Positions 16,366-25,311 are shown, counted from the first letter of the stretch. The stretch: DNA of 47,900 bases from Candidatus Bathyarchaeota archaeon (GCA_020346605.1 CP070784.1:438670-486569); one strand, 5' to 3'. Numbers and translations are program-made. Notes: generated by a model from the sequence alone, not told the origin.

Positions 16366-17241
16366 TCATGAGCTGCTCTTAACGCACTGGTAGATGCCCA
16401 GGAGGGTGATGGCTCCTCCGAGGATCGTCATGGCGGAAGGGGCCTCCCGCAGGAACAGGAACGCCAGAATGGTGGCGCCTACGGGCTCCCCCAGCAGGCT
16501 TATCGAGACGACGGAGGCCTCGATGTACCTGAGCGCCCAGTTGTAGACGGTGTGCCCGAAGATCATGGGGACGACCGCGATGGCGAGGAAGAGGGCGTAC
16601 TCTTCTGGAGGGTACGGAGCCAACGGTGTCCTCGTCGCTAGGCTGCCCAGCGTCAGGACCACTGCGGAGGTGGCGTAGACAGGTGTCACATAGGAAACCA
16701 GATCAAGGCTCTGCCTCAGTCTACGACCGCTGAGGATGTAGAGCCCCAGCATGACGGCCCCCACCAGCGCCAGCGCGTCCCCATAGAGGTTCAGCTCGCC
16801 CATGCCAGAGTCGCCGAAGGCGATTATCGTGGCCCCGATGAACGCCACGACGATGCCCGGGAGGGTTTCCCTTCCCACCCTCTCCTTGAAGACGAAGTGG
16901 GCTACGGCTGCAACGAAGATGGGGTCGACGTGCACGAAGATCACTGAGCTCGCCACAGACGTGAAGCTCAGGCTCGTGATCCAAGAGGCGAAGTGCAGCG
17001 CCAGGACGACCCCGACGCCCACGAGGCTCAGCAGGTCCTTTCTGGGAGCGCCGAGGAGTCTACCGGGTCCCCCAGAGTTGATGTAGAAGGGGAGCAGGAT
17101 CAGCGTAGCGAAGACGAGGCGGTACGTGGCGATGGCGAGGGGCGGGGCGCTGCTCATCCTGATCAGGATCGAGGCGGTGGAGACCGCTGCGATGCTGACG
17201 AGGAGCGCAACTCTAGGTGGAAACCTTGGGGCCCCGCTCAA
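16366..17241 (-). CDS. EamA/DMT-superfamily transporter
   Basis: A 291-aa membrane protein with about ten hydrophobic helices arranged as two EamA repeats, as in drug/metabolite exporters such as RhaT/YdcZ relatives. The second repeat begins near residue 150 (ALVGAVMLGLYILSGRRL), and VYNWALRYIEASVVSISLLGEPVGA matches the conserved EamA end. Likely role: export of a small metabolite or amino acid across the cytoplasmic membrane; the substrate cannot be told. The start is TTG with GTGAT upstream. A TATA-like TTTTTATATTTT (about 17268-17279) lies about 30 bases before it. A terminator follows. It stands alone. Confidence 0.88.
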   Translation of the reverse strand: MSGAPRFPPRVALLVSIAAVSTASILIRMSSAPPLAIATYRLVFATLILLPFYINSGGPGRLLGAPRKDLLSLVGVGVVLALHFASWITSLSFTSVASSVIFVHVDPIFVAAVAHFVFKERVGRETLPGIVVAFIGATIIAFGDSGMGELNLYGDALALVGAVMLGLYILSGRRLRQSLDLVSYVTPVYATSAVVLTLGSLATRTPLAPYPPEEYALFLAIAVVPMIFGHTVYNWALRYIEASVVSISLLGEPVGATILAFLFLREAPSAMTILGGAITLLGIYQCVKSSS

Positions 17242-17509
17242 AACGAATCACAGATGAATGAATCCCGAAAATATAAAAAGGACCACTGTCGTGGAACCCG
17301 TCTAATTGCCGGTGAAAATACGTTATCTCGATGTAATATACACGATCAGGTGTTAACAATAAATGGGTAGTATAGAAAAATATACGTCACTCACTTTATG
17401 ATACTTATTATTTAGTTGCTAGATACTTTCCAGTATATTATATCTACGTTACATCAACTAATAGCGCCCTCTAGCGCGCGCCGGCGGTTTCAGCCTGATC
17501 AGCAGATTC

Positions 17510-18068
17510 GTGCACCACGAGGTCAACGAGGAGGAGCTCGATGAGAACCCAGCTGTCTTCGCCCTCGGCGTGGACAGGCTCGCCTTGGCTCTCCATTATC
17601 CCTGCTACGACTCCCCCGACGGCCCCACCGGAGGCTGGTTCCACTGGCGCGCGCGAGGGATCCCTCGCCTCCTCCACGCACTATCCCCTCTTCGGGCCGT
17701 ACGACTCCAACGACGAGGAGCTCATCGAGGCCCAGGTCCTGCTTGCACAAGAAGCCGGGCTGAACGGATTCGTCTCCTCTTGGCAGGGCCCGGTGCCTTC
17801 GAGGATGCCGCTTTCTCCCTCCTCCTCGACGTGGCGGAAGGGCTCGGGTTCAAGGTCTCGATTTACAAGGAGTCCGTTAGGTTCCATCCAGACGAACCGC
17901 TGAGCATCGATGGCGTCGTCGAGGAGCTGGCACACGCGCTGCGGAGGCACTCCGAGAGCGGAGCCTTCCTCAAGATCGGAGGCGTACCTGTCGTCTTCAT
18001 CTACAACATCGAGGCCTATTACCTTCTCACCAGCTACTGGTCCGAGGTCCGGAGTGGGCGCACGCCCT
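17510..18068 (+). pseudogene. GH99-like glycoside hydrolase fragment with compensating frameshifts
   Basis: Pieces of a glycoside hydrolase 99-like protein (endo-mannosidase family relatives) lie in two frames. LHYPCYDSPDGPTGGWFHW comes first. After a shift inside a GC-alternating run (17645-17658) comes HYPLFGPYDSNDEELIEAQV and NGFVSSWQGP. After a second shift at about 17791-17793, consistent with one lost G, the first frame resumes with GAFEDAAFSLLLDVAEGLGF and continues to SYWSEV. The match ends near 18055. No start codon with a ribosome site and no signal peptide are visible, and about the last half of a GH99 domain is missing. I read this as a decayed gene; sequence or assembly error could explain single shifts. 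Confidence 0.7.
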
Positions 18069-18941
18069 GTGGGCTGGTTGGAGGACACTTATCTCAACTA
18101 CGCCTCCAGCTGGACACTAGAAGTTCTGAGGGAATTCAACGTTGATGGCGAAGTTCGGATGTTCCAGAACGAGTTAAAGACTTGGAGCAGGAGGACCGGA
18201 GAAAACGGTCTGTGGCCGGACTGGTTCATGAGCAGCGTAGAGATCGGTGGATCTATCGACGTGATGGATTCCGTAGGATCAATCATAGGGGTTGAGACCA
18301 TTAGGGCGGGGCCATATTCCGCCGATTGCTGGAGGCTCGAGGTGCCTGGCACCGGCAACACAGGTGATGCAACCATCTGGTTCGACATGGAGACGGGGCT
18401 CATGGTTCGCACCGAGGTCTCGGACGGTGACTCTGAGACCATTTACTCCCTCTCCTCGACGAACGTACTGGAGCCCGACGAGGAGTTCATCCTTGATCTG
18501 AAGGATGGCTGGAACATGGTCTCGATCCCGCTGCTGATTGACGACGGCTCCGTTGATTGGGTGCTGAGGAAGGTCGGGATCTATCATGTGTTGACGGTTG
18601 AGGGCTCCGTATTTCTCCTCGCGGACCGTTTCGAAGCTGGCTCCGGGTACTATCTGTTCGTCATGGATGATGTGAACATCACCCTCAACGGTGCGCCCAT
18701 CGAACGTCTGGAGTGCAATCTGAGGACGGGATGGAACGTGTTGGGGGGACCGGACCAAGAATTCTTGGCCTCCGAGGTGTTCCCTGAGGGGCTGCAGTTG
18801 ATGGCTTGGGACATTGGTGGTATGACGCCCGTGGACGTGCTGGAGCCATACAAGGGGTACTGGGTTCTCTCCCCATGGGACGTCACGGTCGACATGGTAA
18901 ACCATAAACAGACGTGGGCCAATACTCCCCCGAGGATCTCA
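18069..18941 (+). pseudogene. surface/secreted protein remnant (repeats of a GWN-type beta domain)
   Basis: The third frame change of the region, near 18060, leads into an open frame that is unlike GH99. It begins without a credible start. One segment (IWFDMETGLMVRTEVSDGDS, near 18375) resembles beta-sandwich regions of archaeal lipoproteins. Two related segments follow, DGWNMVSIPL near 18510 and RTGWNVLGG near 18725, typical of secreted modular proteins. No signal peptide is attached. The frame stays open without a stop into the ABM-like domain at 18942. Probably an interior piece of a large extracellular protein left by deletions. Function unknown. Confidence 0.55.
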
Positions 18942-19298
18942 ATGCCGGTCTTTGAGGTGGAGAGCTGGAGGGTAGCCCAGGGCAAGGAGGAGGAGCACGG
19001 AACTTGGGTCCGCCGATGGCTCGAATGGGTGAACGGACACAGGGAGCTGTTCCCGGAATGGAAGAGCGTCAGGTACTTCGTCAAGACCATCGCAGGGGAG
19101 GAGTCGGAGCGCCATATGGTCATCTGGGAGTACGACAGCCTTGCAGCCTTCGAGCTGTACAAGGCCCGCCGCGGGAACTACGAAGGCCTCTACGCCGAGT
19201 ACAAGGAGAACGACCCCTATTACCAGGGAGTCTTCGACCACAGCAGCATGAAGGTCGAGGTCTGGAAGGACCTGGAGCGGGACCTCTGGATCGAATGA
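18942..19298 (+). CDS. ABM/NIPSNAP-like small domain protein (possibly fused in frame to upstream remnant)
   Basis: The last 118 codons form a self-contained alpha/beta ferredoxin-like unit: MPVFEVESWRVAQGKEEEHG, then a helix, VRYFVKTIAGEESERHMVIW, a helix, and a C-terminal strand MKVEVWKDLERDLW. This resembles dimeric antibiotic-monooxygenase/NIPSNAP-type domains. The ATG at 18942 has GAGGATC (18932-18938) just upstream, so it may be an independent gene that lost the preceding stop and now reads in frame with the surface-protein remnant. No catalytic residues can be assigned. It ends 8 bases before convergent pheT. Confidence 0.5.
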   Translation: MPVFEVESWRVAQGKEEEHGTWVRRWLEWVNGHRELFPEWKSVRYFVKTIAGEESERHMVIWEYDSLAAFELYKARRGNYEGLYAEYKENDPYYQGVFDHSSMKVEVWKDLERDLWIE

Positions 19299-19305
19299 GG
19301 CACGG

Positions 19306-20970
19306 CTAAACCGATTTCGTCCTCTCGAACAGCTCGTGGACGTCCATCTCCATCGCGGTGACGGGCATCTCCAGCCCCCAGCTCAGAAGAACCTCAGGCT
19401 TGATTTCCCCCGCCCAGCCCAGGGGCGTCCCATCCTGCGTTGCTGTGAAGCACCTGCCCTCGATGAAGCAGTCCAGTCCCCCCTCCTCGATCTCGGCGGT
19501 GAGCTCCAGGTTCTCCAGTACGCTTTTCATGATCGCCTTGATCTCGGAGAAGTTGGCTCTCGCATGGCAGAGGAGCACGGCCAGGCGTCTTGTGGATCTT
19601 GCCCCGGTCACCGTCGAGGGGTCGATGAGGACCACGTCATCCAGCTCGTAGATGTTCTGCGGGTAGGGGTGATGCTTGTTGTTGGAGAGTATCTCCATGA
19701 GGCTGGGGATGAGGCGGTTCCTGAGGGAGGTGTAGCCCTCCATCTTCGGGTTCGACGTCTCCGCTATCGGCTCCTCGGGAAGGCCCATCCTCGTGAAGAG
19801 CTTCTCCCTGTTGGACATCATGAAGGTGAGCACCTCCTGGAGGCCGAAGCCCACCATGAAGTATCTGAGGCCTCTGCTGAATATCTCGAGGGGCTCCTCC
19901 CCAGCCTCAGAGGCGATGTCGGGGATCACCGGGACGACGTTGTCGTAACCGTAGGCTATGGCTACGTCCTCGACGAGGTCCATGGGGTGCATCACGTCGG
20001 TCCTGTAGCGGGGGACCTTTACCTTTAGTGTCTCGCCGGCGATCGCTCCGTGCCCCATCATCTCCAAGTACTTGGCCGACTCCTCGGGGGTCAAGTCTAG
20101 GCCCAGGGTCTTGACCACGTAGTCGTGCTCCAGTGTCATCTCTCTGGCTGTCAGGTCCGGTGTGACGATGGTCTCCCCGTCGTGGTACTCGTTCCTGACG
20201 GAGTAGATCTGGGCGCCTCTGTCGGCGAATGTCGTGGTGATTATATTCAGCACCTCGGTGATGGCCTTTAGGTCGGTGCCGGTGATATCGATGAAGATGT
20301 CCCTAGTGGACTCGTCGATGCGGGTGTACTCTCCGTTGATGATGGGGGGCATGCTGAGCACCATCCCCTTCTTGCCCAGGATCATGGGGTACTCCTCGAA
20401 TCCCTCTACGATCCAGGCGTACTCCCTGCCCGTGTGCATCTCGGTGAGGATCTGGGTGAGGTCCTTCTCGAAGCGCTCCCCGAGGGGCCTGAACTTGAAC
20501 TCGGGGGGCTTCGTGGTGTAGGTGATGGGGAACTCGATGGGCTTCAGGTTGTGTAGACCTATGGCGACCTTCCTGCGCCTCCTTCCGTGGGTGACGTGGA
20601 GCTTCTCCTGCATCTGGATGATGCTGCGGATCAGGGCGTCGTCGAAGTCGATGTTCTTCACTATAGCGGTGACGAAGAAGGGCCTCACCTTCTCCACCTT
20701 CTTGTCTATAAAGGCGGTGACACCGGAGTCCTTGACGTCGTACTCCCTGAAGCCCGTCTTGGCTCCCGTGAATGAGGCGTACGCCCGAGCGAGGCCCTCA
20801 ATTGAGAGGAGGTCCGGCCTGTTGGGGAAGACCTCGATGTGGAATCCCTCCTCGGTCTCCCCCTCCCAGCTAGTGCCCATCATGGGGAGCCTGTCACTGA
20901 GCTCCTCGACAGTGACATCCCTACCTAGAAGCTCCCTGAAGTCAGCGAGGTTCACATCTATGACCGGCAT
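19306..20970 (-). CDS. pheT: phenylalanine--tRNA ligase beta subunit
   Basis: PheT (554 aa) is the non-catalytic or editing subunit of the (alpha-beta)2 PheRS, needed for tRNA-Phe binding and removal of mischarged tyrosine. It is the shorter archaeal/eukaryotic form. Visible features: HIEVFPNRPDLLSIEGLARAY in the N-terminal B1 region, the B3/B4 editing region around residues 100-270, MHPMDLVEDVAIAYGYDN of the B5 region, and a C-terminal catalytic-like core ending EMDVHELFERT. It follows pheS with a 6-base gap on the same strand, so the two form an operon with alpha first. Start ATG. No lesions seen. Confidence 0.96.
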   Translation of the reverse strand: MPVIDVNLADFRELLGRDVTVEELSDRLPMMGTSWEGETEEGFHIEVFPNRPDLLSIEGLARAYASFTGAKTGFREYDVKDSGVTAFIDKKVEKVRPFFVTAIVKNIDFDDALIRSIIQMQEKLHVTHGRRRRKVAIGLHNLKPIEFPITYTTKPPEFKFRPLGERFEKDLTQILTEMHTGREYAWIVEGFEEYPMILGKKGMVLSMPPIINGEYTRIDESTRDIFIDITGTDLKAITEVLNIITTTFADRGAQIYSVRNEYHDGETIVTPDLTAREMTLEHDYVVKTLGLDLTPEESAKYLEMMGHGAIAGETLKVKVPRYRTDVMHPMDLVEDVAIAYGYDNVVPVIPDIASEAGEEPLEIFSRGLRYFMVGFGLQEVLTFMMSNREKLFTRMGLPEEPIAETSNPKMEGYTSLRNRLIPSLMEILSNNKHHPYPQNIYELDDVVLIDPSTVTGARSTRRLAVLLCHARANFSEIKAIMKSVLENLELTAEIEEGGLDCFIEGRCFTATQDGTPLGWAGEIKPEVLLSWGLEMPVTAMEMDVHELFERTKSV

Positions 20971-20976
20971 ATGCCA

Positions 20977-22506
20977 TCACTCCATCCAGAGCCTGGCCTT
21001 CCTCAGTAGGCCGAGATCGTTGCCATACAGCTCCCCTATGCGCTCGATGCCGTAACTCTCCATCACGAGCCTCTCGAAGCCCGGTCCCCAGGCGAGAACG
21101 GGCACGTCCTTCCCCAGCAGGGGCTTGACGACCTCGGGGCGGAACATTCCCGCGCCGAAGAGCTCCATCCAGGCACCTCGCTTCTCGTTCCAAACTTCGG
21201 CCTCCATGCTCATCTCCGTGTAGGGGAAGTATGCAGGGCGGAGCCTGAACCGCTTTATCCCAAGCCCCTCCAAGTATGCCTTCAGGTATCCCTGCATGTT
21301 GGCGAAGGTGACCCCCTCGCCGATGACGATGCCGTCTGTGTTGTAGAACTCGGCTAGGTGGTTCCAATCGATGGTCTCGTTCCTGAAGACCCTGCCCACG
21401 CTGAAGAACTTGGCTGGTAGGTCGTCCTCCGAGAGCTTCGCGATCTGGCTGACGCTCATCCCCGTGCCGTGGGTTCTGAGGCAGTTCCTGGCTGCGAGCT
21501 CTGGGTCCCACTTGTACTGCCAACCTGTTGAGCCGGTCGTCCAGCCGTTCTCGTGGGTCTCCTTCACCCTCCGGACCAGCTCGGGATCTGGCAGCTGTCC
21601 GCTGTATGGCGTCTTCATGTAGAACGTGTCCGCGAGGTCGCGGGCGGGGTGGTCCTGGGGCTGGAAGAGGGCCTCAAAGACCCAGAAGTTGAGCTCCACG
21701 TGCTCCCCCGTCATCTCCTTGAACCCGAGCTCCACCCAGAAACGGCGGATGTAGTCGATGACCTGGCTGACGAAGTGACGTTTGCCGGGGTTCAGGCTGG
21801 GCACGGGGAGGTTGACGTCATAACTCTGGAAGGCCGCTCCCTTCCAGGCGCCGTTCTGTATGATCTCCGGGGTGAGCTGGGTGATCACCTCGGCCTCTGC
21901 GAAGGCCTCGAGATGGGGAACCACCTGCCTACCTAGGTCGGAGATGTCCACGAACCTCTCGGTGGCCTCGGTCTTCGCTATGAGGTTCCTCCTGATGAGG
22001 AGCGAGATCCGCTCATTAGAGGCCTCGTTGAGCTGGCTGTCATCGAGGTCTGACTGTGCGAGTTTTCTCAGCAGCCTCTCGTCTAGGGTCTCCGAGCCCA
22101 TGGTGTCCCTCCCCTTCTCGGTGATCATGAGCTTCCCCGCCTCGATGGTCGCCCATCCGTTGGCTCGCACCCAAACGAGGGCGATGTTGAGCCCCGTGAA
22201 GTCCTCTTTGAGTCTGCTAATGTCGTTCGCCCCCTCTGCCATGAGCTTGAGCAGGTTCCTCTCGGGGAGTCCCTCGCTGGCATAGGCCCTACCCTCGTCG
22301 GTCAGTCCGTAGGTGCTCGAGACCTCCTCCCTGATCTCGATGACGCCCTTGGTCTCCGCCCAAGCGGACGCCTTCTCTACCGCATCTTTGGTCAGGCCCG
22401 TCAGCTCGGATAGACGGTCTGTCGTGGTGGTCTCCATGTCCTTGAGGATCAGGAGTATCTTGCGCTCGTTCTCGTGCAGGTGTCCGGCTACTTCCTGAGG
22501 GTTCAT
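20977..22506 (-). CDS. pheS: phenylalanine--tRNA ligase alpha subunit
   Basis: PheS (509 aa) holds the catalytic class II site that charges tRNA-Phe. The N-terminal 200 residues carry repeated winged-helix modules, typical of archaeal/eukaryotic alpha subunits. Class II core: QPQDHPARDLADTFYM (motif 2 region), GKRHFVSQ, FRLRPAYFPYTEMSMEAEVW and GAGMFRPEVVKPLLG, with motif 3 in LAWGPGFERLVM. The ATG start has an AAGGG run about 15 bases upstream. A TATA-like ATATAAC lies near 22548-22554, and a bulged hairpin and a direct repeat lie further upstream. Operon with pheT. Confidence 0.96.
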   Translation of the reverse strand: MNPQEVAGHLHENERKILLILKDMETTTTDRLSELTGLTKDAVEKASAWAETKGVIEIREEVSSTYGLTDEGRAYASEGLPERNLLKLMAEGANDISRLKEDFTGLNIALVWVRANGWATIEAGKLMITEKGRDTMGSETLDERLLRKLAQSDLDDSQLNEASNERISLLIRRNLIAKTEATERFVDISDLGRQVVPHLEAFAEAEVITQLTPEIIQNGAWKGAAFQSYDVNLPVPSLNPGKRHFVSQVIDYIRRFWVELGFKEMTGEHVELNFWVFEALFQPQDHPARDLADTFYMKTPYSGQLPDPELVRRVKETHENGWTTGSTGWQYKWDPELAARNCLRTHGTGMSVSQIAKLSEDDLPAKFFSVGRVFRNETIDWNHLAEFYNTDGIVIGEGVTFANMQGYLKAYLEGLGIKRFRLRPAYFPYTEMSMEAEVWNEKRGAWMELFGAGMFRPEVVKPLLGKDVPVLAWGPGFERLVMESYGIERIGELYGNDLGLLRKARLWME

Positions 22507-22886
22507 CGATGTTATGCCCTTCCCTTGAGTTTGTACCTAATTTAATGTTATATCTTGAATGGTCAGCCTTAATGGTCCTGTTGTGAGTGGTATGCGTTAT
22601 TAAGGGTTTCCAGAGTGCTGAAAAAGTTGCTTAGGAGCACATTTTTGTGCCTAATTTGATCGGGAAGGAGAAGTTTTCGAGTTGTTTTCCCTAAACGGCC
22701 CGCTTTTCACGGAATGACGGCATGACCCCCTATCTTGTGTTTTACTACTCGTTTTTCGTCTGATCGCGGATTCATAAATGCCGTTTACTTCTATCGACCT
22801 TTTTTCCCTATTTTTCAACCCGTTAAGGGCTCCATAAAGGATATACGAATTTTTCCCCTTTTTTCAAAGAAAGAGGCGTTATTAGC
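22507..22886. other. 380-base intergenic region with hairpin and direct repeat
   Basis: No gene found. It holds the presumed pheST promoter (minus strand, near 22550) and, at its right end, a TATA-like stretch (CATAAAGGATATAC) for the gene at 22887. A stem-loop with a 2-base bulge spans 22631-22654 (TTAGGagCACA / TGTGCCTAA). A near-repeat GTACCTAATTTAAT (22533-22546) / GTGCCTAATTTGAT (22647-22660) overlaps the hairpin's right arm. Several T-runs (22790-22830, 22850-22865) may end transcripts. Confidence 0.5.
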
Positions 22887-23231
22887 ATGGTAAAGGTGGG
22901 GTCCGCTGTTAAAAACTACAGGCTGAAAGATAGCGACCCTGAAACGATACAAGTCGGGAGGAAGGTGTACTTCCCCGAGATCGATGACGAGGGCAACATC
23001 GATCTCAGCAACTGGTGTCTCCGGAGATCGGAGGCCGAGTTCAAGGAGAAATGGTTCAAATACATCAGGAAACTGCAGTCCGAGTATCAAAGGCTCGAGG
23101 AGAGGAAGGCCGAGTTCTGGGAGATCACCAGCGAGGAGCTCGGTCTCATGGGGACATCACTCGACCCCGCTCCCCTGCCCATTTTGCCAGAGGAGCGCGC
23201 CAAACAAGAGGAGTCCTCTGAATCTGAGTAA
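22887..23231 (+). CDS. hypothetical 114-aa charged protein
   Basis: I do not recognise this family. It is a soluble, highly charged protein. Residues 1-45 look like short strands (VGRKVYFPEIDDEGNIDL); residues 48-85 form a long amphipathic helix (SEAEFKEKWFKYIRKLQSEY) likely to coil; the tail is rich in Pro, Glu and Ser. There are no Cys pairs or catalytic motifs. The ATG follows a TATA-like stretch by about 45 bases and GAGGCG by 10. Overlapping antisense frames have no better character. It stands alone, upstream of ubiA. Coding is likely from amino-acid character and start context; role unknown. Confidence 0.65.
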   Translation: MVKVGSAVKNYRLKDSDPETIQVGRKVYFPEIDDEGNIDLSNWCLRRSEAEFKEKWFKYIRKLQSEYQRLEERKAEFWEITSEELGLMGTSLDPAPLPILPEERAKQEESSESE

Positions 23232-23321
23232 CATCCCGGTTGCTAGATAGAAGACAGGATCCATTAGCAGAGTTTGGGAAGGCCAGATATACTACGAATC
23301 CTGTATTCTCATGTCTCTAAG

Positions 23322-24185
23322 ATGTACAACATCCGAGCCCTAGTCAAGCTGTTCCGGCTGGATCGGGCCCTGTCGGCGTCCTTCGGTGTGATCTTCACGG
23401 GGCTCTTTGTGGGGGACCTCGTCGGGTTTCAGCCCGAGTTTCTCGTGGCCTTTCTGGTGGTCCTGTTCTCTGCTCTCGCCAACTTCGGTTTCAACGACTA
23501 CTGTGACTTGGAGGTGGACCGGTCGAACCACAGGCATGACCGTCCCCTAGTGCAGGGGTCCCTGACGAAGGAGACTGTCCTTTTGATGACGGCTGCCTCA
23601 ACTCTGTTGGCTTTGGTGCTCGCTCTCTTACTCAATCCCCATACTCGACTGCTGGTCATCGTGGGCTTGCCCGTCTCGCTCTTTTATCACATCCGTGTTA
23701 AGAGTGTCTTCCTCCTGAAGAACGCCTTCATAGGTCTCACAAACGTCGGAATCGTCCTGCTGGGCTCCCTAATCTCCGACACGGTGGTCGAGCCTGTAGC
23801 GATCTATATCGCCGCCATCGGCTTCTTCGTGGGTTTCTCCTACGAGATCATGTTGGACATCGCGGATGTCCAAGGCGATAGTGCCCACGGGATAGACACT
23901 ATCCCCGCCAGGTTCGGCGTGAAGACCGCCTCATGGGTCTCGGTGGTCCTGGGGCTCGGGGCCGTCGTTGTGGATCCGTTGCCCTACTTCGTCATGGTGG
24001 ACCCCAGGCTTCACGGGGACACCCTCTTCCTGCTCCTCATCCTCGTCCCGGTGATTCTCCGCCTGTCAATCTCGTTTTCACTCTACAGAGATCAGTCCAG
24101 AGAGAACGTTCTCCGGCTTAAGAAGAGAGCCTTCAGGAACCTGCAGCTGGGCTGTCTCTGCTTCATGGTCGGAATTCTATACTGA
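23322..24185 (+). CDS. UbiA-family prenyltransferase
   Basis: A 287-aa integral membrane protein with about eight helices. Both Asp-rich prenyl-diphosphate motifs are present: NDYCDLEVDRSNHRHDRP in loop 2-3 and DIADVQGDSAHGIDTIP in loop 6-7, each holding the Mg2+-binding Asp set. The family transfers polyprenyl groups to aromatic or polar acceptors; in archaea members make digeranylgeranylglyceryl phosphate for ether lipids, menaquinone or heme precursors. The sequence alone does not settle which, though the DGGGP-synthase-like layout makes lipid synthesis plausible. The ATG at 23322 is preferred over a TTG at 23274 because a TATA-like AGATATAC lies about 35 bases before it. Confidence 0.88.
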   Translation: MYNIRALVKLFRLDRALSASFGVIFTGLFVGDLVGFQPEFLVAFLVVLFSALANFGFNDYCDLEVDRSNHRHDRPLVQGSLTKETVLLMTAASTLLALVLALLLNPHTRLLVIVGLPVSLFYHIRVKSVFLLKNAFIGLTNVGIVLLGSLISDTVVEPVAIYIAAIGFFVGFSYEIMLDIADVQGDSAHGIDTIPARFGVKTASWVSVVLGLGAVVVDPLPYFVMVDPRLHGDTLFLLLILVPVILRLSISFSLYRDQSRENVLRLKKRAFRNLQLGCLCFMVGILY

Positions 24186-24252
24186 TCCTCGGGTACGAGA
24201 GCTTCATATCTCGAAATTACCGATGCTGTCTTTCCAACATTCGTTTAACAAA

Positions 24253-24260
24253 TTTTTTTT
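24253..24260 (+). terminator. T-run terminator after the prenyltransferase gene
   Basis: Eight consecutive T residues lie 68 bases past the ubiA-family stop and just before the next gene's TATA region. A plain U-tract like this is a common archaeal termination signal. The terminator call is inference. Confidence 0.4.
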
Positions 24261-24265
24261 ATAGT

Positions 24266-24278
24266 CATATAAATAAAA
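24266..24278 (+). promoter_or_regulatory. TATA region upstream of methyltransferase 1
   Basis: CATATAAATAAAA gives an expected transcript start near 24298, about 45 bases before the proposed translation start near 24345. GGAGGTG (24329-24335) falls between them, as a ribosome site should. Confidence 0.5.
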
Positions 24279-24344
24279 ACGTACATGCGTCCGCAAAATA
24301 GCTTCAGTCGGATTGATGCGCAGTTCATGGAGGTGTGAGGGGAC

Positions 24345-25157
24345 TTAGAGAAGAGAGAGGAAGTCGAGGAGGAAACCATCAGCACTCAGGAGTGGTACGA
24401 TTTCATCGGAGTCTTGACCGATGTACTGCCAGCACTCCACCTGGGAGGCGCGGAGGCGACCAAGGACCTCCTGGAAATGTGCCGGCTGGGACCGGAGACC
24501 AGTGTTCTCGACGTCGGCTGCGGGGCGGGTCAGACCGCCTGTGAGATCTCGAAGCGCTATGGTTCACGGGTCATGGGGATAGACATATCTGATGTCATGA
24601 TCAAAAAGGCGGTGGAGCGGGCCAAGAAGGAGGGTGTAGATGACAAAGTCGATTTCCGGGTTGCGGACGCCTTCCAGCTACCCTTCGACGATGGTTCCTA
24701 CGATGTAGCTATCTTCGAGTCGGTCCTGACGCCTCTGCCTGGAAACAAGATCGATGCTCTGAGAGAGACGTTCAGGATACTCAGCCCTGGTGGATTGGTG
24801 GGGGCGAACGAGACTGTCTTCTTCCCCTCGGCACCGTCTGAGCTACTCGATCTCGCTGACGAACATCCTGCGATTCACGGAATGTTTATGCCCGAGACAC
24901 TGAGGAGTCTATTCGAGGAATCGGGGCTCCAGGTAATAGAGCTGACCGAGATGCGGAGCTCAGAGGCTCCCAGCGTCGTGAAAGAGATGGGAGTACGTGG
25001 GATTTTATCTTTCATGATCAGGAGCTATTGGAAAATTCTGATGAAGATGCTAACCGATCCGCGTTTCAGGAAAGCTCAGAAGATAGACGACAAGTTGACG
25101 AAGATACTAAAGGACCACGGGGGATATGTGCTTATAGTTGGCCAGAAACCCCCATAA
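24345..25157 (+). CDS. SAM-dependent methyltransferase, start codon apparently TTA
   Basis: A class I methyltransferase. SAM motif I is VLDVGCGAGQTA, followed by GSRVMGIDIS, RVADAFQLPFDDGSYD and LSPGGLVGANE; the C-terminal cap ends GGYVLIVGQKPP. It is paralogous to the gene at 35558. The frame is open from 24339. The first standard start, TTG 24414, would cut off the helix QEWYDFIG that the paralogue also has. GGAGGTG (24329-24335) is followed 9 bases later by TTA 24345, where TTG would be expected; I annotate from there. This may be a start-codon mutation, an unusual start or a base error. Substrate unknown. Confidence 0.72.
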   Translation, partial: LEKREEVEEETISTQEWYDFIGVLTDVLPALHLGGAEATKDLLEMCRLGPETSVLDVGCGAGQTACEISKRYGSRVMGIDISDVMIKKAVERAKKEGVDDKVDFRVADAFQLPFDDGSYDVAIFESVLTPLPGNKIDALRETFRILSPGGLVGANETVFFPSAPSELLDLADEHPAIHGMFMPETLRSLFEESGLQVIELTEMRSSEAPSVVKEMGVRGILSFMIRSYWKILMKMLTDPRFRKAQKIDDKLTKILKDHGGYVLIVGQKPP

Positions 25158-25311
25158 TTCTGCTGAGCCCTTCACAGGAGCACAGGCACCAAGAACAGTG
25201 CTTGCGCCATTTAGATAACATACAAACATATTTTTCAGCAATCGACACTTAGCTGGCTGCTCATCCCTTAAATAAGACGCATAAGGCTATGAAATCTGAA
25301 CGGTGTAGGAC

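Noticed and set aside
17480..17600. FALGVDRLALAL before the GH99 block as a class II aminoacyl-tRNA synthetase motif 3 fragment
   Set aside because: The match is about 12 residues, with no other motif nearby; too short to separate from chance.
22815..23090. Minus-strand frame opposite the 114-aa hypothetical gene
   Set aside because: Contains no recognisable domain and overlaps the plus-strand frame, which has better amino-acid character, TATA spacing and start context.
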